Below are positions 15,301-23,184 of a stretch of DNA of 48,825 nt, in pieces. Every line of letters begins with the position of its first letter. Positions within the stretch are counted from its first letter, which is position 1. This DNA comes from a virus. The notes under the pieces are model-generated. The model was not told the DNA's origin, ran no database searches, and saw only the letters and a program-made list of their open reading frames with translations. The DNA lies in the IMG/VR virus record IMGVR_UViG_3300030101_003277, positions 1 to 48,825 of that record, one strand, 5' to 3'. Position numbers and translations under genes: made by a program.

Positions 15301-15639
15301 GGGATCTTCTTCTAAAACTTCGGGAATAACAAATGATTCTTCTGTAGTCTCAGAAACAACCTCTTGAGTTTCGACAGGCGGCTCATTAGTTGGTGTCTGG
15401 TTTTGCCCAAACACTAAATCTTTTTCTAAAACCTCTAAATCCCCAGGGCTAAACTCTTCTTCTGGAGTAACACTCTGTTCTTCAGCTATAACCTCCCCTT
15501 CAGGAGAGACAGCCTGATTGATAGATTTTTTTTTTAATAATCCTTGCGCTACAAATTCATCAAATCTGTCTCCATATTCTTGACGTAACTCAGATTCAGT
15601 TAATTCTAAACCATTCGGAGTAATGTATATTTCTTCCAT
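9310..15639 (-). CDS. Giant internal virion/ejection protein (2109 aa)
   Basis: A 2109-aa protein, the largest in the window and at the end of the late arm, where podoviruses and crAss-like phages encode cargo proteins that are ejected with DNA. It starts with EEIYITPNGLELTESELRQEYG, then a long acidic low-complexity region. Several apolar helix stretches could insert in membranes: about 350-385, 480-560, 645-665, 1885-1915 and 2030-2055. The middle is Lys/Glu-rich helix. The end is strongly basic (DKKRKAEERKRRK). No lytic transglycosylase, protease or RNA polymerase motif (no DxDxD metal triad) was found by eye. It probably forms part of the DNA translocation channel (inference). Confidence 0.65.
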   Translation of the reverse strand: MEEIYITPNGLELTESELRQEYGDRFDEFVAQGLLKKKSINQAVSPEGEVIAEEQSVTPEEEFSPGDLEVLEKDLVFGQNQTPTNEPPVETQEVVSETTEESFVIPEVLEEDPQTISADEIKKQREFLETQGVNVDAELRERKFGNKDTTGNEEGDINLIYNSYITTNASQDIVTDLESNLLKPLMRTEEVDVEVTPPSIDEKILEKLAIDAEDYAKWAAQSLREESASYKFLKEALPTEEGAQFEQEKKDSERVLSYKMEIMNNLRQDIATIDSRLQLVTDPKDKLKLLNIKGKLETSLIDQTKILGKMGELFPKFKEFTYDLDLERRKKIYNAGQKGGAVRVLTELGETAKTIPTTIADFALNTAAVVTSLLDQGIAAAGGDKKGVLAGITEMLLDSSQALDIEIGPVKRSGVTEGKPVTVGGNEYIVTEEGDVIDPITNVSMIGIISDDKLALIKERAKNVKFSETNFSGGSLLQGGVQTLANLFALIKGGQRFAKAAGVSPSVGMGLASYSSTAAQAVEDMKQDLINAGLTEKEALDKAAIAGNAIATLDGVFSALAGDNKKILFSLQGFRTAIINAVKKDGAKFTNDQLKQKAKDLAKENFKEVVIEELPVLFSEKGINALVNEVVDTEVRSSKVKDSEIIETIILTLGATTALGSKNLLTKNKRSDALRYVARNVNDLEGTIKKLVDNNNITEQEGKEVYDEIYAMQTAENRTKGTIVNSDNMLEVSDLLNQRQRLIDQKKDLEGPLAEEIDQKIADVDEQINQAKERDNEQNKIKDKVVPPKQADTDQTARGEIEVDNEFAEFSDQTIAFRDRETLTNKTGVEAEVGDRFVEKTVNDGIEKGQTTQEILDRITPRYGFDNSEIAALKEFIEGKKAGKIKNDFGTYRKGKPKTEQEVETIEETYTLPTDPVEARKDFEVLDNRDRAQGLEIEEDGAGKWVVRNKKTGRIVYSKTKKDAEFLATKDGSANWDYGEGDVIEVETTETETESEEEVVIEEGKPLTVNENKTLFKSIRDPKTPLETRRKAFVDIINKIKTKGKVAARRAKSLIKEVEKLNYKNPVTVEKTIQKITKTFDKANNVEALSVANKTKKQIKKAASNKNLDANVSTAAKEFLRIDPLTVDDLAQYQQKAEELLQGLRSTRRTKTGVKVAPAVDIKSTEEYSAKEIEAQDKRQAQLEADAFEALTGVPPADLSLSEVRDIIYNEETTEEAKKTKAEKKSKVIFDALKNAFSVYTSVVDEQLKTKTDPFKRDLDTGEKIEITADQKRIVRAFMNMDLNVLTDQEALQALDSLINFATNASTGGMEAVVSNYVGRTNLVKAIKDGLKGISLNAAGNFWSSNIASVPLMLEMIFKGQSRAAKILSLSGFQDVVNGAAKAETQTRQIEENYVKKFDKSKPNGEAFNTSLNMIERGMFAFMRRTLVGTEAEQQQEFERKKALILESIEKLKATNNKTDNEKADFYQEVFDKILKDSNNVTDVESKVDKKNIEAVEWMTEEWKKHYKDLSNTNLNIYNKKLDQDINYTPDVFSLLEPDTSQQKIDEPMFDTSGRRIYNKETGVLKKSKRPKSLDERRYVNLSFDTANINSLRKALTDVNTAAAIQQVKGFTESGDFDKLIPKKADRDIVYNRMKEYIAKKRGLEYTPQATKTILKYFNTLTSLGVSRTLGSMGQFIKQLTPLFNTMVNAGGVNTIDGIRLFTNPTVITWLKNSGYDIANRGISASANLESLSRKVDEAANSKPEKLRRGFQNVQNWWIDKFLVTPDKIAANASWMAYYAKDMKKQGIDITAPGFDWENHKVNKKAGDYAQQQVDRQQNISDRDLQGKLFSSNNPWVTITRQVLLPFSNFLLNQKARMYSDGRTLVSKTAAKEDKAKALRSLGGLVVETGIFNYLGLMLTQATAAASNYLMGEDDEEQAAKDLENRLKGRLQNVILDVSNPAPPADDLLIRAINGGIKMIDDDEDPFQFFESNKKLIEDLGLISISLDKIFELYDFANVMATGEYKKENAFGGSKTHQLSTDEKKAAQYSTLLLFLYTIGALPAEAGSIARYNMRTIKRKVSKAPKYLNAKDQARLKRTNRRRWEQEYGPKSFYARDKKRKAEERKRRK

Positions 15640-15644
15640 TGGCG

Positions 15645-17654
15645 TTATTTTTTATTGTGTTTTGAAACGTCAAATGGAAGTCCTTTGGCAATAGAATTAA
15701 ATAAGTCTTTTATCGCATTAGTAAATTTTTGTTTTGTTGTTCCATCAAAAGTATATTTATTGTCTAGTAAAAGCGTTCCTTCAAATATACCAGGAGCTTT
15801 TATTTCCAGCCCTTTGTTGGTGGGGGTAGACTGTATATTTAAATCCGGAAAATCCTCTTTTAAAATAGAAAACGCCGCTTCGGCACCTTTACTCATTTCT
15901 TTAGATCTCTCCAAAGGCGCATTACGGTACGTCAGGTAAGTGCCTACATCTAGTTTTTCTATAATGTCTTTTAACTTTTTGTTTCCCGCAGGAGTATCTC
16001 CTAATACCGTAGCGGTTTCAAAATCTATCGTCGATGTAATTTTTTGCTTTGTTTTACCAGCCGCAGATTGACCTTTGTAATTAGGGTTGTCTATAAATTG
16101 TGGCTCTACAGGCAACCCTTTGTCATCTAATTTTGTAGGGTCGTACTTAGGATTTTTAATTTTTCGAGTTGTAAAACCTCCTTCTTGTTTGTTAAAATCT
16201 TGTAACAATTCCTCATAAGAGCCTTTAACATTTGGAAAGAAAAGCTCCACCATAACTTCCCCTGCTTTGTTAGGATCAGAAATATCATACGGAGTAGTTG
16301 ACTTTAAGCCGTCTTGATCTATTCGAGTTACAGTTAAAGTGTTCCCATCCTCAGACCTTACAGCGTCTTCTATTTCTGCTAATCCAGGAGATTTACCATA
16401 TATAGCATTTGCCCCTACAATCATTGCATCAATAGAGGCTTGAGCTGTGGTAGGGTCACCTGATATTGCATTATCAATACTTTTTAAATACCCTATTTCT
16501 TTAGTCCTTAATGCCCTAGCGCTTTTATCAGCAGCTGTGTCCCTTGGTGGTTTTTGAGGAGGAAATTCAGTTCGCGCAGTCTCCTTAATATCAAGCTTGG
16601 TTCTTATTTGTTTAAGCACACCCATTTCAGCTTCTTTTTTCTGCTCATCGGTTATCTGCGGTTGCTGTTGGCCGTTAACGGTTTCAAATAATATAGCGTC
16701 CTCAACCTTTCCAGTATACTCTTTACCTGTTAAAATGTTAGTATACCCTTCACCCTTTGTGTCTTTTGCTATTGGCTCTTTGCCTAGCGTGTCGTATAGC
16801 ATACTAGCATAATCCATATCCGAAGCAAAGGTTGCCTTAATTTGAGTCATAATAGCTTTACCTTCTTCAGTGATACCCTCTTCTACTAAATTTCCTTTTT
16901 CATCTACCGCAAACATTCTTGCAAAAGCATCTTCTTTAGTTTTAATATCTCCAGTCATAATGACATCCACATAAGCTCCCGCTTGGTCAGCTAAATTTGT
17001 AGCAACATCATTTGACTGATACCTGTTAACATCTCTAGATATAATATCACCGGCTGCTCCTACATCCATCAATGAATATGCTTTGCCATCTATGGTTGCT
17101 ACTTGTCCTGGTGTAGTTTTATCACTTCCTACCTTAGCTAAGAAAGCCTCGCCTGTGGTAGGATCCATATAATATCTAGTAGTGTCGGGATTGCTAAAGG
17201 TTTCCACTTGCTTTAAAAATAAAGCTCCTAATCCGCTACCTTGTATTTTCCCATTTTCATCAGGCTTCAAAGAGTCCATGTGTCTTTGAAAGTTCTCTTG
17301 GTATTTTTTAGAAAGATTAAAAAGTTTTTTTGTGGAAGAGCCCGCAGTGTTAGTTCTGGCGGTATATTCTTTTAAGGTTATACCTCCTGATTTTAAAAGT
17401 TTTTGATTAGCCAAAGCAACAGCTGAGGCTTGTTCGGCATAGTTGGCAATAATTTGATTCTGTCCAGCGTCTTGACCTTGAGGTTTGTCTGCTAAAGTTT
17501 CTAGATTAGTGAGGACTTCATTGTCTATTTTTTCTTTCTTATCCGCACGCTCTTTAGCGATCCGATTCATATCATCAGTAATCCCTTGAGTAATACCTCT
17601 CCAGTCTATCTGATCTTCACCTTCTCTCGATTTATACTTGTAGTACGTTGCCAT
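15645..17654 (-). CDS. Internal virion/ejection protein (669 aa)
   Basis: A 669-aa, mostly helical protein located between a small Ala-rich protein and the giant 2109-aa protein, the usual three-gene ejection set of short-tailed phages. It starts ATYYKYKSREGEDQIDWRG and has helical, Lys/Glu/Gln-rich segments (MNRIAKERADKKEKIDNEV, residues about 31-49). The middle has SxDxN-type loops and the end is globular and basic. It has no membrane segment or catalytic motif. The role as cargo or core protein is inferred from gene order, size and composition. It ends 5 nt before the next gene. Confidence 0.55.
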   Translation of the reverse strand: MATYYKYKSREGEDQIDWRGITQGITDDMNRIAKERADKKEKIDNEVLTNLETLADKPQGQDAGQNQIIANYAEQASAVALANQKLLKSGGITLKEYTARTNTAGSSTKKLFNLSKKYQENFQRHMDSLKPDENGKIQGSGLGALFLKQVETFSNPDTTRYYMDPTTGEAFLAKVGSDKTTPGQVATIDGKAYSLMDVGAAGDIISRDVNRYQSNDVATNLADQAGAYVDVIMTGDIKTKEDAFARMFAVDEKGNLVEEGITEEGKAIMTQIKATFASDMDYASMLYDTLGKEPIAKDTKGEGYTNILTGKEYTGKVEDAILFETVNGQQQPQITDEQKKEAEMGVLKQIRTKLDIKETARTEFPPQKPPRDTAADKSARALRTKEIGYLKSIDNAISGDPTTAQASIDAMIVGANAIYGKSPGLAEIEDAVRSEDGNTLTVTRIDQDGLKSTTPYDISDPNKAGEVMVELFFPNVKGSYEELLQDFNKQEGGFTTRKIKNPKYDPTKLDDKGLPVEPQFIDNPNYKGQSAAGKTKQKITSTIDFETATVLGDTPAGNKKLKDIIEKLDVGTYLTYRNAPLERSKEMSKGAEAAFSILKEDFPDLNIQSTPTNKGLEIKAPGIFEGTLLLDNKYTFDGTTKQKFTNAIKDLFNSIAKGLPFDVSKHNKK

Positions 17655-17664
17655 TATTTATTTT

Positions 17665-18420
17665 TTAATTACCTCCTTTAAATAAACCTGTGACTCCTTG
17701 AAATATGTTTTGGAATACCCCTCCTCCTTTAGATAAAGCGTCACCAGAACCATCAATTCCACCACCTCTTAGCATATCTTGTAAAGCGCCCTGGTTAACT
17801 TTGACCCCGCTGTTAGGAAGTATTTTGCCCGCATCAACTTGCCGAGCGGTTCTAGCTGCTTGTCTAGCTCCTTTTGAACCATATAGCTCGGAAGAAGCTG
17901 AAAGACCTGTGGCAGCTGCTCCTAGCCCTTGTATCCCCGCGCTGATGTTTGCTGCTTGATTTTTAGCAGCTTCCGCCGCCGCCTCTTGAGCTCCTTCGAC
18001 TTCAGCTAAATCTAAACGGGCTCTAGACGTAGCTAATCTTGACTCTTCCTGCGCTACTGTTTGCTCTAATTTTTCTAAACTATCTATTTGTCGGTCAGTA
18101 ATGTTTTGTTCTCCTTGCTGAGTTCCTAACATTACTCTTCCCGCTACTGCTGCTGCACCTCTATCTGATTCTTGACCAGCTTGAAGTATCTGTTGGCCTT
18201 GTCGGGCCAATGAATCTCGTTCCCTATCAAATGATTTAAGATTAATATCTAATCCCTTGTAAAAGTTTTTTTCTAATTCACTACGAGCAGCCGCCATAGC
18301 TTTATCGGCTTCTTGTTCTGCTTGTCGCTGAAGCTTTCCTTGTTTTGCTGCTTGAGCAAAATTCATTGCTGCTCCACCTACAGCTAATGTGGTTCCTATG
18401 ATTGCTGTTGCTGCTGCCAT
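17665..18420 (-). CDS. Ala-rich internal virion protein, T7 gp14-like type (251 aa)
   Basis: A 251-aa protein with an apolar Ala/Gly N-terminal segment (AAATAIIGTTLAVGGAAMNF, residues 2-21), then a long Ala/Gln/Glu helix region (residues about 25-150) and a Gly-rich C-terminus (FQNIFQGVTGLFKGGN). This composition matches small core/ejection proteins that form part of the channel across the envelope in podoviruses. It is first of three ejection-type genes and begins 1 nt after the acetyltransferase stop. Function is inferred from type and order, not from a motif. Confidence 0.6.
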   Translation of the reverse strand: MAAATAIIGTTLAVGGAAMNFAQAAKQGKLQRQAEQEADKAMAAARSELEKNFYKGLDINLKSFDRERDSLARQGQQILQAGQESDRGAAAVAGRVMLGTQQGEQNITDRQIDSLEKLEQTVAQEESRLATSRARLDLAEVEGAQEAAAEAAKNQAANISAGIQGLGAAATGLSASSELYGSKGARQAARTARQVDAGKILPNSGVKVNQGALQDMLRGGGIDGSGDALSKGGGVFQNIFQGVTGLFKGGN

Positions 18421-18421
18421 A

Positions 18422-18832
18422 TTATAATAATTTTATCATTTCTTGTGAGTAATTATCTGCTGCGGTGTATCCCAAGTTCTCATACGTTTTTATTAAACTT
18501 TTATTTTTTAAAAGAGCATAGCTGAATTTTTTGCCGCTATCCTTGCAGATGTTTGTTAATGTTTTAATGAGTAATGTCAAAGCCTCTTTTCGGTGTGGTT
18601 TTTTCTTATACTCTTTATTAGATATAATCCAGTCTACCCAAGCTACTTTTGAATTAGTCATATATATAAATCCTGCACATACAGGTATGTTTTTATCTAA
18701 AACCATTACGCCACCTTTACCGTTATCGGGTAAAAATGCAGGAACTGGAGCCGTCCATTTCCAATCTCGCCACCAGCCTACAAGAACTTCTTCATAGTCA
18801 GTGTCGTTCAATGGTCTTATGTTAAATTCCAT
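18422..18832 (-). CDS. GNAT-family N-acetyltransferase
   Basis: A 136-aa protein with the GNAT fold pattern: N-terminal MEFNIRPLNDTDYEEVLVGW, a central beta strand GGVMVLDKNIPVCAGFIYM, a second strand VAWVDWIISNKEYKKKPHR with the basic acetyl-CoA loop, a helix EALTLLIKTLTNICKDSG, and the terminal KTYENLGYTAAD, where GNATs end with a Tyr-containing helix-strand. It transfers an acetyl group from acetyl-CoA, substrate unknown. The gene sits among tail and ejection genes with its own TATCTTTG promoter 7 nt before the ATG, so it may be expressed apart from the long late operon, possibly without a leader. Confidence 0.75.
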   Translation of the reverse strand: MEFNIRPLNDTDYEEVLVGWWRDWKWTAPVPAFLPDNGKGGVMVLDKNIPVCAGFIYMTNSKVAWVDWIISNKEYKKKPHRKEALTLLIKTLTNICKDSGKKFSYALLKNKSLIKTYENLGYTAADNYSQEMIKLL

Positions 18833-18839
18833 TTGTTAA

Positions 18840-18851
18840 CAAAGATACTAA
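18840..18851 (-). promoter_or_regulatory. TTAGTATCTTTG promoter before the acetyltransferase gene
   Basis: On the minus strand TTAGTATCTTTG contains a perfect -7 box TATCTTTG (18847 to 18840). Only 7 nt separate it from the ATG at 18832, so the transcript would start at or near the start codon. The same 12-nt string occurs at 48710-48721. No clear -33 TTG is visible. Confidence 0.5.
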
Positions 18852-18854
18852 TTT

Positions 18855-19649
18855 TTAAGGATTGCTTTTCATCACCTGAGACTCTACAGCAAAGAGCTCT
18901 GTTGGCACTGTTGCTGTATTCTGTAAAACGAATTTCATATAGTGTCCAAGTATACCATGCGACTCAGCTTCTTGATTTTTTATGTAAAGGATAAAAGAGT
19001 CTTGAAGGGTAGGAGCAGCGCCTCCAACTACTGTAGCGTCAGTAGTAATTCTATTGATGCTATTAACTAAATCTATTTCTATATCGGTAACCGTGCCAAT
19101 AAGTGTAGGGCCTGTATAAGGTGGGTTGGCAGAATATAGATTATCTCCAATACTTATAATATTTCCTATGTTTATGGAGGTTGCAAAATTTATAATAGGA
19201 TTGTTGGTAGTTCCAGTTACTGAAAGACTTTGTGCAATACCATTCATAGATCTCAAAGCATATTCTGTTAAAGCGGCAGGGTCTCCTCCTGCAGTTCTAA
19301 TATACGCAAACCAATCTCCTTCTTTTTGGACAAACCAGCTGTAGTCAATAAGACCCGTGTTAGGAAGGTCAGTTTCTAATGAAGCCGACCATGCAGTGTC
19401 GGACTCTAAGTTTAATGTTTTAAATATTTTATTAGTTAAAGGATCTTCATTAAAAACGCTCGTTATCTCTGATATACCCTGGATGCCATAATAATTATTT
19501 CTAACTGTATTGGTGTTGTGTTGGTAAATATTTCCCCCTGAAAATGAATATAAATAATTATTCATACCCACCATATACTCTGGATAATAAGAATAAAAAG
19601 AAGGCCATCCGTTAGATGTTTCGCTATAAGTTAAAGTATAGTCTGGCAT
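18855..19649 (-). CDS. Tail structural protein of a marine phage type (264 aa)
   Basis: A 264-aa protein starting PDYTLTYSETSNGWPSFYSY, followed by YPEYMVGMNNYLYSFSGGN and IYQHNTNTVRNNYYG. I recall this GWPSFYSY...M.GMN...YSF..G..YxHN pattern from virion proteins of several marine phages. It has no Cys, no membrane segment and is predicted beta-rich. The exact place in the tail is not known to me. It lies between the glycosyltransferase and acetyltransferase genes in the late operon. Upstream, only a weak -7-like TATATCTA is visible. Confidence 0.6.
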   Translation of the reverse strand: MPDYTLTYSETSNGWPSFYSYYPEYMVGMNNYLYSFSGGNIYQHNTNTVRNNYYGIQGISEITSVFNEDPLTNKIFKTLNLESDTAWSASLETDLPNTGLIDYSWFVQKEGDWFAYIRTAGGDPAALTEYALRSMNGIAQSLSVTGTTNNPIINFATSINIGNIISIGDNLYSANPPYTGPTLIGTVTDIEIDLVNSINRITTDATVVGGAAPTLQDSFILYIKNQEAESHGILGHYMKFVLQNTATVPTELFAVESQVMKSNP

Positions 19650-19676
19650 AATAAAAAATTTAGATATACAAATTTA

Positions 19677-20900
19677 CTAAAAATAACTAACCACTTTATC
19701 TCCCCATCCATGCGATTGGCTGTAAGGCCATATCAAATATCTCAAAGGCTTAACCCCTATCACACTTCTAGATATATTCATATAAACCATATTAGACGAT
19801 TTAAGGGCGTTTATTTCGTCTTTTGTTATTGTATCGTGGTGAACTACTATCCCGTTATTATCTTCCATTACAAGCGCTGCAAATGCAGTATCTTCATATA
19901 AGAAGTCATACTTGTTTAATTTTATATGATATTCTTTTGACTCATGGTAGATAGAGTCTCCTTCCATTCCAGGGGGAGGCAGGTTTTGTTTACACCTATG
20001 TGTTATAGTCTGATCAGCAAATTTTACCCCAGCATACAACTCATACTCTTCTAATGTTCTCACCTCGCCAAGGCCATATTCTTTAAAAGTGTTTTTATTG
20101 CACGGTGAACAAACTTCTCCATTGACACCTAAAAGTTGACGAGTCCGTGCTTTTGAAGCGGCGTCTCTATCAAACCATCTACTATGATCGTCCCAATGCT
20201 TTGACCTTCCCTCTCTAGTGTATTCATGCCATACCACAGGTTTGTGGGGTGCAAATAAATCATAGCCATGAGTAAAAGCTCTTACTGAGATAGATATTTC
20301 TTCTCCATAAAAATACATAAGAGGATCATGAGGAACCTCCTTACAAAACTGTCCTAATGTAAATGCAAAATGCCCTGAGTAAAATCTTGAAGGAACCGGA
20401 GCCGTAGTTTTTCCCATTGCATAAGGATGAAATAAAGCTACACCATCATTCCAAACATTAATTTGCATACCATAAGCTGTGGTGTCTCTAGGCTTAGTGG
20501 TATTTAATTCATAAGCTGGACAATAAGAGGTCAGTAATGGCTTTTTAAAACCCTGCTTTTGTAGCTTTGTTAATGTGTTTATACATTCCGTGTCCCACCC
20601 AGCTTCAAAACGATGATGAGAGTCTAAATGAAGAGTATAATCTTCACCATTATAATGTCTTTGGATTTCACTTCTCGCCCAACAAGTTCCTTGAGATTCT
20701 TGATAAGGAATTTGTATGACGGTAAATCGTCCGTCATCAGCAAACTGATCTAAGCGGTCCCACTCATCTTCCTCTGCATATTGATGAGCAATGCATATTT
20801 TTAAATTCTCAGGTTTATGAGCCGTTTCAATTAGATCCTTTATAGTGGGAATAAGTTCGGGGTCGCGATAGCTAGCTATCTGCACAAATATAGATTTCAT
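19677..20900 (-). CDS. Glycosyltransferase, GT-A type (GlcNAc-transferase-like)
   Basis: A 407-aa enzyme with the GT-A fold of the family usually annotated as GlcNAc transferase. It starts KSIFVQIASYRDPELIPTI (sugar-nucleotide binding strand and loop, residues 2-20). It has WARSEIQRHYNGEDYTLHLD ending in the DSHH acidic metal-binding site (92-96), and then the RFEAGWDTEC strand. About residues 200-230 (YFYGEEISISVRAFTHGYDL) hold the acceptor-side EE. The last 100 residues are an extra domain of unknown role. Targets could be virion proteins, host surface sugars or wall polymers. It has its own TATCTTAG box 18 nt upstream and stands among tail genes. Confidence 0.8.
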   Translation of the reverse strand: MKSIFVQIASYRDPELIPTIKDLIETAHKPENLKICIAHQYAEEDEWDRLDQFADDGRFTVIQIPYQESQGTCWARSEIQRHYNGEDYTLHLDSHHRFEAGWDTECINTLTKLQKQGFKKPLLTSYCPAYELNTTKPRDTTAYGMQINVWNDGVALFHPYAMGKTTAPVPSRFYSGHFAFTLGQFCKEVPHDPLMYFYGEEISISVRAFTHGYDLFAPHKPVVWHEYTREGRSKHWDDHSRWFDRDAASKARTRQLLGVNGEVCSPCNKNTFKEYGLGEVRTLEEYELYAGVKFADQTITHRCKQNLPPPGMEGDSIYHESKEYHIKLNKYDFLYEDTAFAALVMEDNNGIVVHHDTITKDEINALKSSNMVYMNISRSVIGVKPLRYLIWPYSQSHGWGDKVVSYF

Positions 20901-20918
20901 TAAATTTAATTTTATATA

Positions 20919-20930
20919 CTAAGATACTAA
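20919..20930 (-). promoter_or_regulatory. Promoter-like TTAGTATCTTAG before the glycosyltransferase gene
   Basis: On the minus strand this is TTAGTATCTTAG, identical in 11 of 12 bases to the strings at 18840-18851 and 48710-48721. The box TATCTTAG differs from the consensus TAnnTTTG in one base. The leader between it and the ATG is the A/T sequence TATATAAAATTAAATTTA, with no Shine-Dalgarno sequence. Confidence 0.4.
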
Positions 20931-20938
20931 ATTAAATT

Positions 20939-23164
20939 TTAGAACATAGGATTGAAACTCCCTTGCGTACACAAACTGTTGTTACAACCTTGAGAAGTAA
21001 TTATTTGAATCAAGTCAGCGTTCTTAGCCCCTAAATCTGTGCCTTGTACTGTTCCACACAACACTTGACCAGCGGTAGATCTAAAGTAAATTACTGTTCC
21101 GTTTGATAAAGCAGAAGGGGACTCAACTCTATAGTATAGTAAATTACCACATGATAACACAAAATAAACATTGGTAGGCGCATCTTCCGTTATTGTCCCT
21201 TCTAGTCTTACTGTAACACTTGAATTTTGGGTTATGCTTGTAGGATTGTAAATAACGTCGGCGCCTGTTATACTAAAGCCTGGATTTACTGATATAGCAG
21301 TGTTAAAAGGTGAATTTCCGCCAGATGGTATAGACAAAGGCGAAGCTCCAGTAGTTGAGGAATTTATTCCCGACCCTGTTACTGTGTAACCCACGCCTTC
21401 AGTGCTTCCTTTAATTTTATTATCAAATGATGTTATAGTAGCTGTTACATTTTGCGGTGTACTGCTGCATACAGTAGCGTTTCCAAGTGTAACACCATCC
21501 CAATATCTAGATATTTTACTAGTCGAAGTAGTAACAGTATAAGTTCCATCAAGCGCAGGTGCCGAGTTTACACATCCATTCGATGAATATAATTTAGTAG
21601 CTGCGGAAAAATCACTATTATCAGCAAAAGTAACCCCAAATGTACCAGCGGTACACACAGTAAAGCTATTCACATAATCTACTTGATGAAGAAAACAATT
21701 GGCAGGAGGGTTACATTCATTACAATTATCTGTTAGATCAGTTATATCATTGATTGCTGTCTCGATTCCTGAAGTTCCTTTAATTTCATAACAAGTAGTT
21801 CCACCGTCTACTTTAACTGCCTGACCCTCTTCGGGAAGTGTCCCATCGGTTTTCACAATTATTTCTGCGCCTCCATCACATGGTACGGCCCTAAAATAAT
21901 CAAAACCTGTGGGCTCAAAAGGAATGTCAGTAATACAAGTTCCAATTTGTGTTGCACCCCCTGAAAAATTCGCAGTTTCTAATCGTGCACACACTTCTCC
22001 TGAAGGGTCTGAGCTATAATCTCTAAAAACACTCTGACCGTCTGAACACCTATTAAATGTACCACTGCCAATAACTCTATAGGTTGCACATGCAGATACA
22101 TCAGGGCAATCATTTATTATAGTGTTAGTGGTAGGAGTAGTAGACTGGCTAACTAACTTATAACACCCAGCAATTTGTACACCCCCGCTTGTTTGTATTT
22201 CTACATTATCATTCACTTTAAAACCTGATTTCATTAGAACATGATACTCAGCAAGAGTTGTATTCTCTCTAGCTAAGAAAGAAGTGTTTGGTGGTACAGC
22301 AGCAATACAAGGCGTAGCTCCAGTGGTACAACCTGTGTAAACAGCTCCTCCTGCTAAATATTGTATATCAAAAGTAGTAGCTGATCCTACCCTTTGACTT
22401 GTTATTTCATAACACGTATTAGATATTTTAACTGACTGACCCACTACAAAACTAGTTCCATCGGGAGCTTGAATTATTTTAGTAATGTTAGGGTTATTAC
22501 ACTCTTGAGCGTTCCAATATGTATAAAGGGTTGGAACTGTAGGACAAGCACTAGCAGCAGTTAAAGAAATGCCTGTTTCAATTAATGGTATCCCAGGTAC
22601 GGGAGTAGTTACAGGCTGAGCATTGTTGTATAGATAATAAGCGTTATTATAAATATTAACTACATATAATCTCTGTCCTGAAGTAGGCGTTAATGAACTG
22701 TAAATTTTAGTAGGGACGCCCGTATTAGCAGAAATAGGACACAAATCTAATTCATAATACTCAGCAGGCGGCGGTGGTACAACAGCACATTTACCTGTAA
22801 TAACATTAGTCGTGCTATTTACTGCCTTTTCATTTATAAGCCAACAATTAGAAGAAATATCCGTAGTCACCTCTTCTCCCACGGTGAAATTGTTATCTAG
22901 AACAACGTGATCAATTACTGAGGTTACCTTATCTGTTACTTTAAAAGCATTGTTTGGAGTTGGAGTAGGATCCGGTGATGGTTTAGCGCAAGAAGGACAA
23001 GGTTCTGCGGGTAGTAATATACCGCCTACTTGTTGGCGAGCAGTTGCTCCACCCATTTGATAATAACCATCGGGAGCAAACGTCGTTAGGGCCGCATCTG
23101 TATATACTGCAGTAGCATCTGCAAAATTAAATGTGTCTATGTAGTATATTCCAGCTGTTGCCAT
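20939..23164 (-). CDS. Cys-rich repeat tail fibre or spike protein (741 aa)
   Basis: A 741-aa protein built of degenerate modules. A short N-terminal part (GIYYIDTFNFADATAVYTDA) is followed by a Pro/Asp/Thr linker (PSPDPTPTPN, about residues 64-73). At least six Cys-containing modules of about 60-80 residues follow, of the kind Y...C...V-G-x-V...C-Y-E-I...C, for example EEGQAVKVDGGTTCYEI and VVGQSVKISNTCYEIT. The same module type forms the C-terminus of the adjacent 1912-aa protein. The protein probably extends the tail tip for receptor binding (inference). Paired Cys are unusual in intracellularly assembled phage proteins and may form disulphides after release. Confidence 0.6.
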   Translation of the reverse strand: MATAGIYYIDTFNFADATAVYTDAALTTFAPDGYYQMGGATARQQVGGILLPAEPCPSCAKPSPDPTPTPNNAFKVTDKVTSVIDHVVLDNNFTVGEEVTTDISSNCWLINEKAVNSTTNVITGKCAVVPPPPAEYYELDLCPISANTGVPTKIYSSLTPTSGQRLYVVNIYNNAYYLYNNAQPVTTPVPGIPLIETGISLTAASACPTVPTLYTYWNAQECNNPNITKIIQAPDGTSFVVGQSVKISNTCYEITSQRVGSATTFDIQYLAGGAVYTGCTTGATPCIAAVPPNTSFLARENTTLAEYHVLMKSGFKVNDNVEIQTSGGVQIAGCYKLVSQSTTPTTNTIINDCPDVSACATYRVIGSGTFNRCSDGQSVFRDYSSDPSGEVCARLETANFSGGATQIGTCITDIPFEPTGFDYFRAVPCDGGAEIIVKTDGTLPEEGQAVKVDGGTTCYEIKGTSGIETAINDITDLTDNCNECNPPANCFLHQVDYVNSFTVCTAGTFGVTFADNSDFSAATKLYSSNGCVNSAPALDGTYTVTTSTSKISRYWDGVTLGNATVCSSTPQNVTATITSFDNKIKGSTEGVGYTVTGSGINSSTTGASPLSIPSGGNSPFNTAISVNPGFSITGADVIYNPTSITQNSSVTVRLEGTITEDAPTNVYFVLSCGNLLYYRVESPSALSNGTVIYFRSTAGQVLCGTVQGTDLGAKNADLIQIITSQGCNNSLCTQGSFNPMF

Positions 23165-23184
23165 TGTGTAAAATTAATTAATTT

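Noticed and set aside
9310-15639. RNA polymerase or peptidoglycan hydrolase domain in the giant protein.
   Set aside because: No DxDxD metal triad, and no clear transglycosylase or peptidase motif could be read; assigning one would be guesswork.
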